Shown: positions 17,782 through 27,633 of the stretch, one piece after another | Numbering within the stretch: the stretch's first letter is position 1 | Layout: every line of letters starts with the position of its first letter | DNA from: Clostridiales bacterium | GTDB taxonomy: Bacteria; Bacillota; Clostridia; Christensenellales; Pumilibacteraceae | Assembly (NCBI GenBank): GCA_003533505.1 | Contig: DQGD01000006.1 | Location: 1 to 64,000, forward strand | DNA: 64,000 bases | Direction: 5' to 3' | The notes under the pieces: generated by a model | What the model was told of the DNA's origin: nothing | Database searches by the model: none | The model's input: only the letters and a program-made list of their open reading frames with translations | Position numbers and translations under genes: made by a program

Positions 17782-17836
17782 TATGCGTGACATAGTACTA
17801 TAATTATATCGCAAAAATCGCAAAAACGTGCAAAAA
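17782..17836. repeat. Shared intergenic element, copy A (palindrome plus A-rich tract)
   Basis: About 55 bases closely matching 53551-53606. The first part is TATGCGTGACATAGTACTAT with the near-palindrome ATAGTACTAT; then come A-rich blocks CAAAAATCGCAAAAACGTGCAAAAA. In both copies the A-rich end runs directly into a terminator hairpin for the upstream minus-strand gene, and the palindromic end points toward the next minus-strand gene. A second GTACTATG lies just left at 17779-17785. This may be an operator/promoter cassette or a small mobile repeat. Confidence 0.6.
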
Positions 17837-17864
17837 TCGGCACTTTTACGTTAAAATGTGCCGA
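17837..17864 (-). terminator. Second terminator downstream of pgi
   Basis: Minus strand stem TCGGCAC / GTGCCGA with TTTTTGC after it, placed directly behind the first pgi terminator. Confidence 0.6.
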
Positions 17865-17865
17865 C

Positions 17866-17905
17866 TATAAAAGAACGCTCCGCCGTAATGTAGCGGAGCG
17901 TTCCT
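17866..17905 (-). terminator. Terminator of pgi
   Basis: Perfect 11-base stem GAACGCTCCGC / GCGGAGCGTTC with 9-base loop. On the minus strand it ends in TTCTTTTATAG. It lies about 95 bases after the pgi stop. Confidence 0.8.
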
Positions 17906-17998
17906 ACTATTCGGGACATGTATTACAAGGCGATTGACCGCGTCGTTTCGGCTTCAACCCGTCCTTGCAATTCGTTTATGCGTTTTATCCTCGAAGCC

Positions 17999-19393
17999 TT
18001 AACCGATGATGTAATCGGCTTTCTTGGGGGCGGCGTTAATCTCCTCCATTTTCGCCTCGTAGCCTTTTCTGCCGAGCATTGCGAAGGTAGCTTTTTTACC
18101 CTCTTCCACGCCGGGCTGATTGAAGGTGTCGACGTTGAGAAGCGCGCCGGCGAATGCGGTTTCGTACATGAAGTACATCAACAGCTCGCCTATCGTTTCC
18201 TCGTTGACTTCGGGAAGCGTGATGGTGAAGTTCATGCGCTGAGCCTTTTTGAGCGCGAACTCGGTGGCTTTTCTCTCGGCGTTGATAAGCTCGTTCATCG
18301 TGTGGTTCTTGAGGAAGTCGCACGCGTCGACGTCCTTATCGTCGGTAATCACGACGGTGTCGCGGTACTTGTCGACAGCAAGGAAAGTAACAACCTTGTC
18401 GAAGGGACCTTCGGTGTACAGCTGAACCTGACTGTGCTGGTCGGTGACGCCCAAAGACTTTGCCGGGGTCTGACCTGCGTTTACGGTCTTTCCGTCGAGG
18501 TCGACAGCTTTACCGAGCGACTCCGCCCAAATCTGGCAGTAGAAATCCGCCATGAATTTGAGGCTGTCGGCATACGGCATAAGAACGCTGACGTTGCAGC
18601 CCTTCTTCATTGCCTCGCATTGGAGGAACGCGGTAAGAAGCGCGGGGTTCTTTCTGACGTCGGTATTCTCGCTGACCTTGGAAATTTCTGCGGCGCCCTT
18701 GAGCATTTTCTTGATGTCGAAACCGAGGACGGCGAACGGGACAAGACCCACGGGGCAAAGCACGGAGAATCTTCCGCCGACGCCTGCGCCCACGCCGTAA
18801 ATCTTAAAGCCCTCTTTTGCCGCCACGTTGTAAAGCGTGCCTTTGCCGATGGTGGTGGTCACAATAACGTGCTTTTTAGCTTCCTCCGCGCCGAGCTCTT
18901 TTTTGAGAAGCGCGTAAAGAATAAGGAACTGGCTGAGCGTTTCGCTGGTTTCGCCGCTCTTGGTCACCACATTGAAGTATGCGGTCTTAAGGTCGATTAC
19001 GTCCAAAAGCGCCTGCATGCGCTCGGGGTCGACGTTGTCCTCGACGTAGAACTTCGGAGCTTTGCGCTTAGCCGCGGACAGCTCGTTGTGATGCAAGTGA
19101 AGCAGCGACGAGGCGACGGCTAAGGGGCCGAGCGCGCTTCCGCCGATACCGAACAGCACAAAGCTTTCGGCTTTCTTGCCGATTTCGCCGCAGTAGGAAA
19201 TCATTTCGTCGAGATAGTCGTCCTTTACGAACGGGAGGTCGCACCACTCCTGCCAGCCCTTGCCGCGATTGTCCATGACGGACTTGTGCGCCTTTTTAAT
19301 CGCTTCTGCGTTCTTGTCGAACACGCACGGGCAGATTCCCTTGTCGCCGACAGCGTCGGTCATCATGTTGTTGTAGTCGAATCTGAGATTCAT
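17999..19393 (-). CDS. pgi: Glucose-6-phosphate isomerase
   Basis: 464 residues, the short bacterial form (about 450). Two SIS subdomains are present: FGIGGSALGP in the first sugar-phosphate loop and VTKSGETSETLSQ in the phosphate-binding signature. Downstream SVLCPVGLVPFAVLGFD and the C-terminal TPAKSLGVTDQHSQVQLY, with the catalytic histidine region, are intact. It interconverts glucose-6-phosphate and fructose-6-phosphate in glycolysis. The gene is downstream of hpf on the same strand with a gap of about 100 bases. Two tandem terminators follow it. Confidence 0.95.
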   Translation of the reverse strand: MNLRFDYNNMMTDAVGDKGICPCVFDKNAEAIKKAHKSVMDNRGKGWQEWCDLPFVKDDYLDEMISYCGEIGKKAESFVLFGIGGSALGPLAVASSLLHLHHNELSAAKRKAPKFYVEDNVDPERMQALLDVIDLKTAYFNVVTKSGETSETLSQFLILYALLKKELGAEEAKKHVIVTTTIGKGTLYNVAAKEGFKIYGVGAGVGGRFSVLCPVGLVPFAVLGFDIKKMLKGAAEISKVSENTDVRKNPALLTAFLQCEAMKKGCNVSVLMPYADSLKFMADFYCQIWAESLGKAVDLDGKTVNAGQTPAKSLGVTDQHSQVQLYTEGPFDKVVTFLAVDKYRDTVVITDDKDVDACDFLKNHTMNELINAERKATEFALKKAQRMNFTITLPEVNEETIGELLMYFMYETAFAGALLNVDTFNQPGVEEGKKATFAMLGRKGYEAKMEEINAAPKKADYIIG

Positions 19394-19495
19394 AATACTT
19401 TTCTGTTCTCCTTCTCGAATATTACTTTTTTACACGGCGCGAGGGCAAGCGGTCGATTACGCCGCAAGCCCCCGTTTGCCGATTTTTAACGTTTG

Positions 19496-20026
19496 TTACT
19501 GAATAGCTTCGATAAGACCGTAGTCGCCGTCGTTACGCGCGTAAAGCACGTTGACGTTGCCCGTGGACTTATTGGCGAAAACATAGAAGTCGTGTCCGAC
19601 GAGCTCGAGCTCCTCTATTGCGTCCTCCACCGTCATGGGAACGAGGTTGTAGGATTTGCTGCGAACAACCTTTTTCATGGGTTCTTTCGTTTCCTGCTCC
19701 ACGTCCGGCATCGAGAAATCAAGCTCTTTGACCTTGAATTTCTTGGACTTCATCTTGTCGTGGTGACGGATTATCTGCTTTTCAAGCTTGGGAATCGCAA
19801 GGTCGATGTTCTCGTACATATTGCCGCCGGCAACCTCCGCGCGGACTATACCGCCCGAAACGGAAATAGTAATTTCCAGCGTTTCCACGTCCTTGGACTT
19901 CTTCAGCATGATTTTGGCTTTCGTGTCGTCTTCAAAAAACTTGTCAAGCTTATCAACCTTTCGGGTGATGATGTCCTTCAGTTTTTCGCTCGCGTTGTAG
20001 TTCTTGCACAGAAATTCGATTCTCAT
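19496..20026 (-). CDS. hpf: Long-form ribosome hibernation promoting factor
   Basis: 176 residues. N-terminal S30AE domain (about 1-100) that binds the 30S decoding centre; a charged linker; and a C-terminal dimerization domain (about 120-176, including MTVEDAIEELELVGHDFYVFAN) that links two 70S ribosomes into 100S dimers. The long form is typical of Gram-positive bacteria. AAGGGGG lies before the ATG and a promoter is 80-110 bases upstream. It is placed between clpC and pgi. Confidence 0.93.
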   Translation of the reverse strand: MRIEFLCKNYNASEKLKDIITRKVDKLDKFFEDDTKAKIMLKKSKDVETLEITISVSGGIVRAEVAGGNMYENIDLAIPKLEKQIIRHHDKMKSKKFKVKELDFSMPDVEQETKEPMKKVVRSKSYNLVPMTVEDAIEELELVGHDFYVFANKSTGNVNVLYARNDGDYGLIEAIQ

Positions 20027-20108
20027 AGGTAAGCCCCCTTGACTTAGTTTTTTACGGAAATCGTCCGCCTGCCGCGCGCCCGCTGCCGCTTTCGCTTTCC
20101 GTGATTAT

Positions 20109-20137
20109 ATTATAACACGACTTCGGAAAATTGTAAA
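20109..20137 (-). promoter_or_regulatory. Promoter of hpf
   Basis: Minus strand TTTACA (20137-20132), 17-base spacer, TATAAT (20114-20109). Confidence 0.75.
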
Positions 20138-20218
20138 TAGGTTTCGGAAATTTTCCTACGTTATTTGCCGTTATTTTACCGCTTTTTATTGAACGTGCGG
20201 TACAATCACGGGCGCATT

Positions 20219-20240
20219 TCGTAAAGTCGCGTGACGCGAC
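20219..20240 (-). terminator. Possible weak terminator after clpC
   Basis: Minus strand short stem AGTCGCG / CGCGACT with three-base loop then TTTACG. The tail is poor, so some read-through toward hpf is plausible. Confidence 0.35.
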
Positions 20241-20245
20241 TCACG

Positions 20246-22663
20246 TCACCTTACCACGATTTCGCCGCCCTCGAGGTCGACGCGGACGAGCGAATTGTCG
20301 CGAATACGCCCCGAGATTATGCCCTCGGCGATTTTGTCCTCTATCGTCTGTTCGATAACTCTTCTCAGCGGCCTTGCGCCGTACTCGGCGTCGTAGCCCT
20401 TTGTCACAACGTAGTCAAGCGCTTCGGGCGAGATTTCCAATTCTATGCCGCGCTCCATAAGATTTTTCTCGAATTTGTCGAGAAGTATTCCGGCAATCTT
20501 GCCGATATCCTCTTTTTTCAGCGGCTCGAATATACAAACAACGTCGATACGGTTGATAAACTCGGGTTTGAAGTACCGCTTCAGCGACTCCGTAAGAATC
20601 TCCTCCGTGCGCTTCTGCTCGTTGTCCGCGCCGAACAATGCCGAAAAGCCTAAGCCGCGCGGAGCCGATTTGAGCTCTGACACGCCGGCGTTGCTCGTCA
20701 TTATTATCACGGTATTCTTGAAGCTGACGGTACGCCCCTGCGAGTCCGACAATCTGCCGTCGTCGAGGATTTGCAACAGAAGGTTGAAAATGTCCGGATG
20801 CGCCTTCTCTATCTCGTCGAAAAGCACGACGGAATACGGCTTTCTTCTCACCGCTTCGGTAAGCTGACCGCCGTCGTCGAAACCGGCGTAACCGGGAGGC
20901 GCGCCTATCAGTTTGGATACGGAATGAGATTCCATGTATTCGGACATATCCAGCCGGATTACCGCGTTTTCGTCGTCGAAAAGCGCTTCGGACAGCGCCT
21001 TCGTGAGCTCGGTTTTGCCCACGCCCGTGGGTCCTAAGAACAGGAACGAGCCGATGGGGCGCGACGGATCCTTAAGCCCGGCTCGCGCACGGCGCACTGC
21101 TTTTGCCACCGCTTGAATCGCCTTGTCCTGACCGATGACGCGCTTGTGCAGCACTTCTTCTAAATCCATAAGCCTGCGAGTTTCGCTCTCCGACAGCTTG
21201 GTCACGGGGATTTTCGTCCAATCGGAAACAATTTCCGCGATTTGCTCCGCGCCGATTACGCTGGTTTCGTGCTCGCTCGTGCGGTACCAATTAAGGCGGC
21301 TCTCGTCGAGTTTTTTCTGGAGCTCGGCAATGCGGCGCTTATACGAGTTCGCAAGGTCGAATTGCTCTCTTCTCACCGCCTCGCCCTTGAGTTTGTCCAG
21401 CTCCTTGAGCTCGCTGAGCATGTCGCGCTGAGCCCCGGGGAGCGTGTTGCCGTTCACCTTGGCGCGACTCATCGCCTCGTCGATTAGGTCAATTGCCTTG
21501 TCGGGCAAAAATCTGTCGGTGATATAGCGGTCGGACAGCTTCGCCGCAGCCTCTATCGCCTCGTCCGACAGCCGCACCTTGTGAAAGGTTTCGTAGTTTT
21601 CTTTAAGCCCTCTTAAAATGGCTATCGTTTCCTCCACCGACGGCGGATTGACGATGACCGGCTGGAAGCGGCGTTCGAGAGCCTTGTCCTTTTCGATAAA
21701 CCTGCGGTACTCGTCGGTCGTGGTCGCACCCACGGTTTGCAGCTCGCCACGCGCGAGGTACGGCTTGAGTATGTCCGCAGGCGAAACTTCGCCGTCTTTC
21801 GAGCCTGCCTGCGCGAGCGTGTGTATTTCGTCGATGAACAGGATTATGTTGCCGTCCGCGCGGATTACGTCGATTGCGTTTTTAAGCTTTTCCTCCAGCG
21901 CGCCGCGATACTTGGTTCCTGCCATAAGCGAGCCTATGTCGAGCGAAAACACGGTTTTGCCTTTCAGCAGTTCGGGCACAGAGCCGTCCACGATTGCCTT
22001 GGCAAGCCCCTCTACAACCGCGCTCTTGCCCACGCCCGGCTCGCCGATGAGCACCGGGTTATTCTTGGTCTTTCTGCAAAGTATCTGGATTATGCGCGAA
22101 ATTTCCTCACGCCTGCCGATTATCGGGTCGATTTTGTGCTCTCTTGCGCGGCGCGTTATGTCCGTGCCCATGTCGGCAAGCTGCCCGGGAAGCTCATGCC
22201 GTTCCTCGTCGCTCTTGACCTGCGCGTTGTCCGCTTCCTGCTGCAATACCGATTTCAGTTTTTCCGCGAGTTCGGGCAGGTTGAGCTTGTACCAATCTCG
22301 CAATATGCTCGTTGCCAGCGAAGCCTGGTCAAGCAGCATGCAATACAAAAAATGCTCGGTGCCGACGGCGGACTGTCCGAGGCTTTGCGACAGCTTGAAG
22401 CCCGTCTGAAACATCGACTTCACTCTCGGAGTGTAGTCGACGTCGCCCACGACGCGCATGTGCGCTCCGCCGCCGAAAACGCGCTCGGAAAACGACAAGT
22501 CGACGCCGCGCTCGACTAGTAGCTTGCTCGCCGTGCACTCGCGCACGCTAGTCAGTCCGTATAAAATATGCTCCGTTCCTATCTCCGGGTTGGCGTACTT
22601 TTTGGCGGCTTCTCTCGCCACCCTCAACGCTTTGTCAAGATTTTCAGTTACGGCGTATTTCAT
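20246..22663 (-). CDS. clpC: ATP-dependent protease ATPase subunit ClpC
   Basis: 805 residues. A duplicated N domain (about 1-145), first AAA+ module with Walker A GEPGVGKSA near 207-215, a coiled middle domain with a UVR-type segment (REQFDLANSYKRRIAELQKKL, around 430) that distinguishes ClpC from ClpA/ClpB, and a second AAA+ module with GPTGVGKTE near 540. ClpC unfolds proteins, including those phosphorylated on arginine by McsB, for ClpP. It is the last gene of a mcsA-mcsB-clpC operon. GGGAGA lies six bases before the ATG. Confidence 0.95.
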   Translation of the reverse strand: MKYAVTENLDKALRVAREAAKKYANPEIGTEHILYGLTSVRECTASKLLVERGVDLSFSERVFGGGAHMRVVGDVDYTPRVKSMFQTGFKLSQSLGQSAVGTEHFLYCMLLDQASLATSILRDWYKLNLPELAEKLKSVLQQEADNAQVKSDEERHELPGQLADMGTDITRRAREHKIDPIIGRREEISRIIQILCRKTKNNPVLIGEPGVGKSAVVEGLAKAIVDGSVPELLKGKTVFSLDIGSLMAGTKYRGALEEKLKNAIDVIRADGNIILFIDEIHTLAQAGSKDGEVSPADILKPYLARGELQTVGATTTDEYRRFIEKDKALERRFQPVIVNPPSVEETIAILRGLKENYETFHKVRLSDEAIEAAAKLSDRYITDRFLPDKAIDLIDEAMSRAKVNGNTLPGAQRDMLSELKELDKLKGEAVRREQFDLANSYKRRIAELQKKLDESRLNWYRTSEHETSVIGAEQIAEIVSDWTKIPVTKLSESETRRLMDLEEVLHKRVIGQDKAIQAVAKAVRRARAGLKDPSRPIGSFLFLGPTGVGKTELTKALSEALFDDENAVIRLDMSEYMESHSVSKLIGAPPGYAGFDDGGQLTEAVRRKPYSVVLFDEIEKAHPDIFNLLLQILDDGRLSDSQGRTVSFKNTVIIMTSNAGVSELKSAPRGLGFSALFGADNEQKRTEEILTESLKRYFKPEFINRIDVVCIFEPLKKEDIGKIAGILLDKFEKNLMERGIELEISPEALDYVVTKGYDAEYGARPLRRVIEQTIEDKIAEGIISGRIRDNSLVRVDLEGGEIVVR

Positions 22664-22714
22664 TTATAATCTCCCGAACAATTAGTCTTTTCTATTTTAG
22701 GACGATGTAATTCG

Positions 22715-23725
22715 TTAAAAATTCAGCCTTGCAATATTCTTTATGGTGGTGCGGACGAGCTCGGCGCGGTAGACGCTGCGGTCGGCTTCGGATTTAAGCG
22801 GACGGTCGGCGGCGCTCTCGAGGTTGAAGGGCGACACGGAAATCAGCAATTCGTCGGGCTTTGCCGCGTTTTTCAAGCCGATAATGCCGTAGTATGCGCC
22901 GAGCTTTACGAGCGACACGGCGGTTATCGCCTGCTCGTAGCTTAGCATGTAGGCGCAGGAAGCCACTCCCATTGCGCGCGCGATTTCGTCGATAAGCGCG
23001 TTTCCGCGCGATTTAAGCAGTCTTTCGCGAGCGTCCTTTTCGGCAGCCGCAATGCTCTCCGCCGCGGCGCGAACGAACGACAGTATTTCGGCTTCGGTTA
23101 CGCCCAGCGTGCGCTTGTTCGATACCTGATAGACGTACCCCAGCGCGTCGCTGCCCTCGCCGTAAACGCCGCGCAGCGTTACGTTCATTTTCGCGAGAGT
23201 GCTCACGTTGCGCTTCAGCTCGCCCGTTATGGTGAGCGCCGGCAAAAAAATCATCACCGAGGCGCGCATGCCCGTACCGAGATTTGTGGGGCAAGCGGTA
23301 AGGTAGCCGTATTTCTCGGAAAACGCGAACTCGGCGGCTTCGCTTATTCTGTCGTCGAGCGCGTCGGCAACCCGATAGGCTTCGTCGAGCCTGTACCCCG
23401 GAAGTATCACCTGCTCGCGGACGTGGTCCTCCTCGTTGAGCATCACGCTGACCGCTTCGTCGTCGCTAAGCACAACCCTGCCGTAGGGACAATCGGACAG
23501 CAGTTCCTTGGAAATAAGGTGACGCTCGACGAAAGCTCCGGCTTCGATTTCGCCCAAACTCTTTACTCTATACGTTTTATAGCCGTTTGTAAGCGCGCGT
23601 TCCACCTTTGCCGCGACAATATCCGCGTGTCCTGCGCTCATTTTGCGCGGAAACGGAATGCCGCGAAGATTACGCGCCAGCCTTATTCTGGTCGATATTA
23701 CCGAAGAAAGCATCGATTCGTCCAT
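22715..23725 (-). CDS. mcsB: Protein arginine kinase McsB
   Basis: 336 residues of the phosphagen (guanidino) kinase fold. Near the N-terminus is STRIRLARNLRGIPFP, then the VMLNEEDHVREQ active-site segment (near residue 115), TACPTNLGTGMRASV, and the nucleotide-binding arginines. McsB phosphorylates arginine on misfolded proteins, marking them for ClpCP. It sits between mcsA and clpC with gaps of 31 and 51 bases, the conserved operon order. Length is slightly shorter than Bacillus McsB (363), mainly at the C-terminus. Confidence 0.93.
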   Translation of the reverse strand: MDESMLSSVISTRIRLARNLRGIPFPRKMSAGHADIVAAKVERALTNGYKTYRVKSLGEIEAGAFVERHLISKELLSDCPYGRVVLSDDEAVSVMLNEEDHVREQVILPGYRLDEAYRVADALDDRISEAAEFAFSEKYGYLTACPTNLGTGMRASVMIFLPALTITGELKRNVSTLAKMNVTLRGVYGEGSDALGYVYQVSNKRTLGVTEAEILSFVRAAAESIAAAEKDARERLLKSRGNALIDEIARAMGVASCAYMLSYEQAITAVSLVKLGAYYGIIGLKNAAKPDELLISVSPFNLESAADRPLKSEADRSVYRAELVRTTIKNIARLNF

Positions 23726-23756
23726 TAGCCTCTCCCTTTGCAGCGACGCCGCGTAA

Positions 23757-24227
23757 TCAATAGTTGTTCCTCAGTTCCTTGAGCCTGGCATTGAGTTGCG
23801 TGGCGCGGTCGTAGTCCTCTGCCGCTACAGCCTTACGAAGCTCGGCGTTCACGCGCTCGTACTCGCCCTCGAGCGTTGTCGCGGCTCGTGACGGGCGTTT
23901 GCCGACGTGCGACAAGCCCTGACGCATTTTTGGCAGTCGTTCGTCGATTTCGGCAGCGAAAACCGAATAGCAATACTCGCAGCCGACATAGCCAGAGCCC
24001 GTAAACTCGGCGAGCGTAGTGCCGCAGGACGGGCAAAACGCCCGGCTCCGCTTGCTTTCGTCGATAAGCGGCGAGGCGGTCTTTTTCGCGCCGTTCGCGA
24101 CGTTCTTCGCCCCCGATAATCTCGCGCGTCTGCAATCGGCGCAAAGATGCACCTCGACCTTTTTTCCGTTATATTTGCTGACCGTGTGGTAAACGGCTTC
24201 GTTTTTTTTGCATTCGTCGCAAAGCAT
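23757..24227 (-). CDS. mcsA: McsA, zinc-finger activator of McsB
   Basis: 156 residues from MLCDECKKNEAVYHTV. Four CxxC motifs (CDEC, CADC, CPSC, CEYC) form two zinc-binding units, and a C-terminal UVR motif ends in EDYDRATQLNARLKELRNNY. McsA binds and activates McsB and links it to ClpC. The start is set at 24227 because the CxxC begins immediately after it and the -10 box lies only six bases upstream; an upstream in-frame extension to 24320 would overlap that promoter. In Bacillus ctsR precedes mcsA; here mcsA is the first gene and no ctsR is present. Confidence 0.88.
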   Translation of the reverse strand: MLCDECKKNEAVYHTVSKYNGKKVEVHLCADCRRARLSGAKNVANGAKKTASPLIDESKRSRAFCPSCGTTLAEFTGSGYVGCEYCYSVFAAEIDERLPKMRQGLSHVGKRPSRAATTLEGEYERVNAELRKAVAAEDYDRATQLNARLKELRNNY

Positions 24228-24233
24228 ATTCCT

Positions 24234-24263
24234 ATTATATAATATAGTGCGGCGTTTAGTCAA
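24234..24263 (-). promoter_or_regulatory. Promoter of mcsA-mcsB-clpC, likely leaderless
   Basis: Minus strand TTGACT (24263-24258), 18-base spacer, TATAAT (24239-24234), then six bases and the mcsA ATG. Transcription is expected to begin at or within a base or two of the start codon. No CtsR heptad repeat was recognised here. Confidence 0.65.
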
Positions 24264-24312
24264 TCGATTAGCGACGCAAAGCGAGTTTACGTTAAGCCGT
24301 GGCGGCTCCGGC

Positions 24313-24351
24313 GAAAACAAAAACGCAACCGTGGTAACACCCGTTGCGTTC
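24313..24351 (-). terminator. Terminator of the dCMP deaminase gene
   Basis: Minus strand stem AACGCAAC / GTTGCGTT with 13-base loop and TTTGTTTT tail. Confidence 0.85.
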
Positions 24352-24413
24352 TTTTACGTTTTTCTATTGTTTTCGACAGCCGTCGGCGGCAAGCGCGCCT
24401 CGCACGACTTGTT

Positions 24414-24911
24414 TCAGCAGCCGCACTCGTCCGAAGGCTTATCGTCCTCGCCCGGCATCTGCTCGATTTCCACGCCGGCTTCTTTGAGAAGCTGCATCGA
24501 AAACTCGTCGGGGTACCCGTGGCGGTAAACAATGCGCACTATGCCGCTGTTGATAATCATTTTCGAGCAGATTACGCAGGGCTGGTGAGTGCAATAAAGC
24601 GTTGCGCCGTCGATGCTTATACCCATTTTCGCCGCCTGAATAATCGCGTTCTGCTCGGCGTGCGCCGCGTAGCAAATCTCATGGCGAGTGCCGCTCTCTA
24701 TTCCCAGCTTTTTTCTGAGGCAATATCCTCTGTCCTTGCAACTTTCTATGCCTGCGCTCGCGCCGTTGTAGCCCGTCGTGAGTATTCTTTTGTTTTTCGC
24801 AATCACCGCGCCCACCTGACGATTGGACTGATAGCAGCTCGACCAGGTTGCGACGTCCTCCGCCATTTTAAGAAAACGCTCGTCCCACTTTGTTCCCTTC
24901 ATTGCGTCCAT
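24414..24911 (-). CDS. Deoxycytidylate deaminase (ComEB-like)
   Basis: 165 residues. The cytidine/deoxycytidylate deaminase zinc site is complete: HAEQNAI (His and catalytic Glu, about 87-93) and CTHQPCVICSKM (PCxxC, about 113-124). It converts dCMP to dUMP, feeding thymidylate synthesis; the Bacillus homologue is ComEB. The tail ends in CGC, giving possible extra thiols. GGAG lies nine bases before the ATG. It is a single-gene unit with its own promoter and terminator. Confidence 0.9.
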   Translation of the reverse strand: MDAMKGTKWDERFLKMAEDVATWSSCYQSNRQVGAVIAKNKRILTTGYNGASAGIESCKDRGYCLRKKLGIESGTRHEICYAAHAEQNAIIQAAKMGISIDGATLYCTHQPCVICSKMIINSGIVRIVYRHGYPDEFSMQLLKEAGVEIEQMPGEDDKPSDECGC

Positions 24912-24968
24912 TTTGCTCTTCTCCTTTGCCGCCCCGTCACCGAGGGCGTTTCGGCTCTTATATTTTTA

Positions 24969-24997
24969 ATTTTAACACAGCCGTGCGATTTTGTCGA
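24969..24997 (-). promoter_or_regulatory. Promoter of the dCMP deaminase gene
   Basis: Minus strand TCGACA (24997-24992), 17-base spacer, TAAAAT (24974-24969) with extended -10 TGT before it. Confidence 0.6.
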
Positions 24998-25106
24998 GCG
25001 TTTGACGTATTTTTGCGCATTTTATCGAATTTTCGCGAAATTTTTACCTCTCTCCCCTAACGCGCGTTCGGCTCGGCTTAGTGCTTGCGAGTGATTTGTG
25101 CGATTG

Positions 25107-25156
25107 CTAGCACTCTATGGTGTCGTTTGACAAAAAATTTTAAAAATGTCTTAAAA
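25107..25156 (+). promoter_or_regulatory. groESL promoter with degenerate CIRCE-like operator
   Basis: CTAGCACTC (25107-25115) matches 8 of 9 positions of the left CIRCE arm. Nine bases later, GTTTGACAA (25125-25133) matches only 5 of 9 positions of the right arm but overlaps a consensus -35 TTGACA (25127-25132). A candidate -10 TTAAAA (25151-25156) has 18-base spacing. A second possible set is TTGCAA (25161) with TATCAT (25184). The 24998-25106 stretch shows nothing else that I recognise. Confidence 0.5.
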
Positions 25157-25275
25157 ACGCTTGCAAAAATCGGCAAAGTGATATATCATTATACTGCGCT
25201 TGAGCGAGGACTGCAAAGCGTCCATAGCTTTAGGCGCGACGATATAAAGCAAAAAGAATACGGAGGTATTTGTTT

Positions 25276-25560
25276 ATGAAAATCAGACCGTTGTTCGATA
25301 GAGTCGTTATCGAGCCTATCGACGCAGAAGAAAAGACCGCAAGCGGCATCGTTCTTCTCGCCAAGGACCAGGAGAAGCCGCAGATGGCTCAGGTTATCGC
25401 GGTAGGTCCCGGCGGCGTCGTGGACGGAAAGGAAATCAAAATGGAAGTCAAGGTCGGCGATAAGGTGCTTTGCTCGAAGTACGCCGGCAGCGAATTCAAG
25501 GTTGACGGCAAGGAAGTTACCATTCTTCGTCAGAGCGATATTCTCGCCGTCGTCGACTAA
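25276..25560 (+). CDS. groES: Co-chaperonin GroES
   Basis: 94 residues beginning MKIRPLFDRVVIE; GGAGG lies eight bases upstream of this ATG, which is preferred over a TTG six bases earlier. The mobile loop region EKTASGIVLLAKDQEKPQMAQV binds GroEL, and the roof hairpin and C-terminal strand ending ILAVVD are typical. It caps the GroEL cavity during folding. It is 23 bases from groEL in the usual operon order. Confidence 0.96.
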   Translation: MKIRPLFDRVVIEPIDAEEKTASGIVLLAKDQEKPQMAQVIAVGPGGVVDGKEIKMEVKVGDKVLCSKYAGSEFKVDGKEVTILRQSDILAVVD

Positions 25561-25565
25561 TTTAA

Positions 25566-27221
<1,656 letters not shown>

Positions 27222-27255
27222 GCCTCGCGCTATAAGAACAAGTGAGTAAATAATT

Positions 27256-27294
27256 AAAAGGTCGCGACTTTCGATTAAGCCGCGACCTTTTTGT
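27256..27294 (+). terminator. Terminator of groESL
   Basis: Stem AAGGTCGCG / CGCGACCTT with TTTTTGTGTT after it. Confidence 0.85.
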
Positions 27295-27357
27295 GTTAAG
27301 TCGCAGTACATGCTGTTCGTTAAAATTTTTAAAAATGTCCGATTTGCGCTTTACTTC

Positions 27358-27459
27358 GTCATCAGAGGTTTGCCGAGGAATCTAGCGAAGCGTTAAAGAA
27401 ATAATAAATGCGCCTGCGGCTGGATTCTTCGACTGCGCTATCGCTCCGCTCAGAATGAC
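27358..27459. repeat. Fold-back intergenic repeat, copy 1
   Basis: 102 bases from GTCATCAGAGG to CTCAGAATGAC, nearly identical to 27634-27736. It contains internal inverted segments (GAGGAATC and GATTCTTC). It is followed by 'ataaggttttattgttcttaaacct', the trailer also seen at the left edge of the window. From 27460 to 27633 there is only a further partial trailer and no gene. Confidence 0.8.
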
Positions 27460-27633
27460 ATAAGGTTTTATTGTTCTTAAACCTTTATTTTCAGTGTTTT
27501 GCTATGCGCAGACTGACATGAGGATTATTTCTTTTCTCCCGTATGTGATTCCATGCTTCGGCTTCGCCTCTCTTCTCGGACGACGAGTTAAACGGAGATT
27601 CCTCATTCGGGTTTTGATTACCCTACTTTATGC

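Noticed and set aside
17918..19123. 401-codon plus-strand frame opposite pgi
   Set aside because: Shadow of pgi, which has all catalytic motifs on the minus strand.
24227..24320. N-terminal extension of McsA
   Set aside because: It would lie across the consensus -35/-10 boxes and the dCMP deaminase terminator, and the CxxC start MLCDEC is the family's usual N-terminus.
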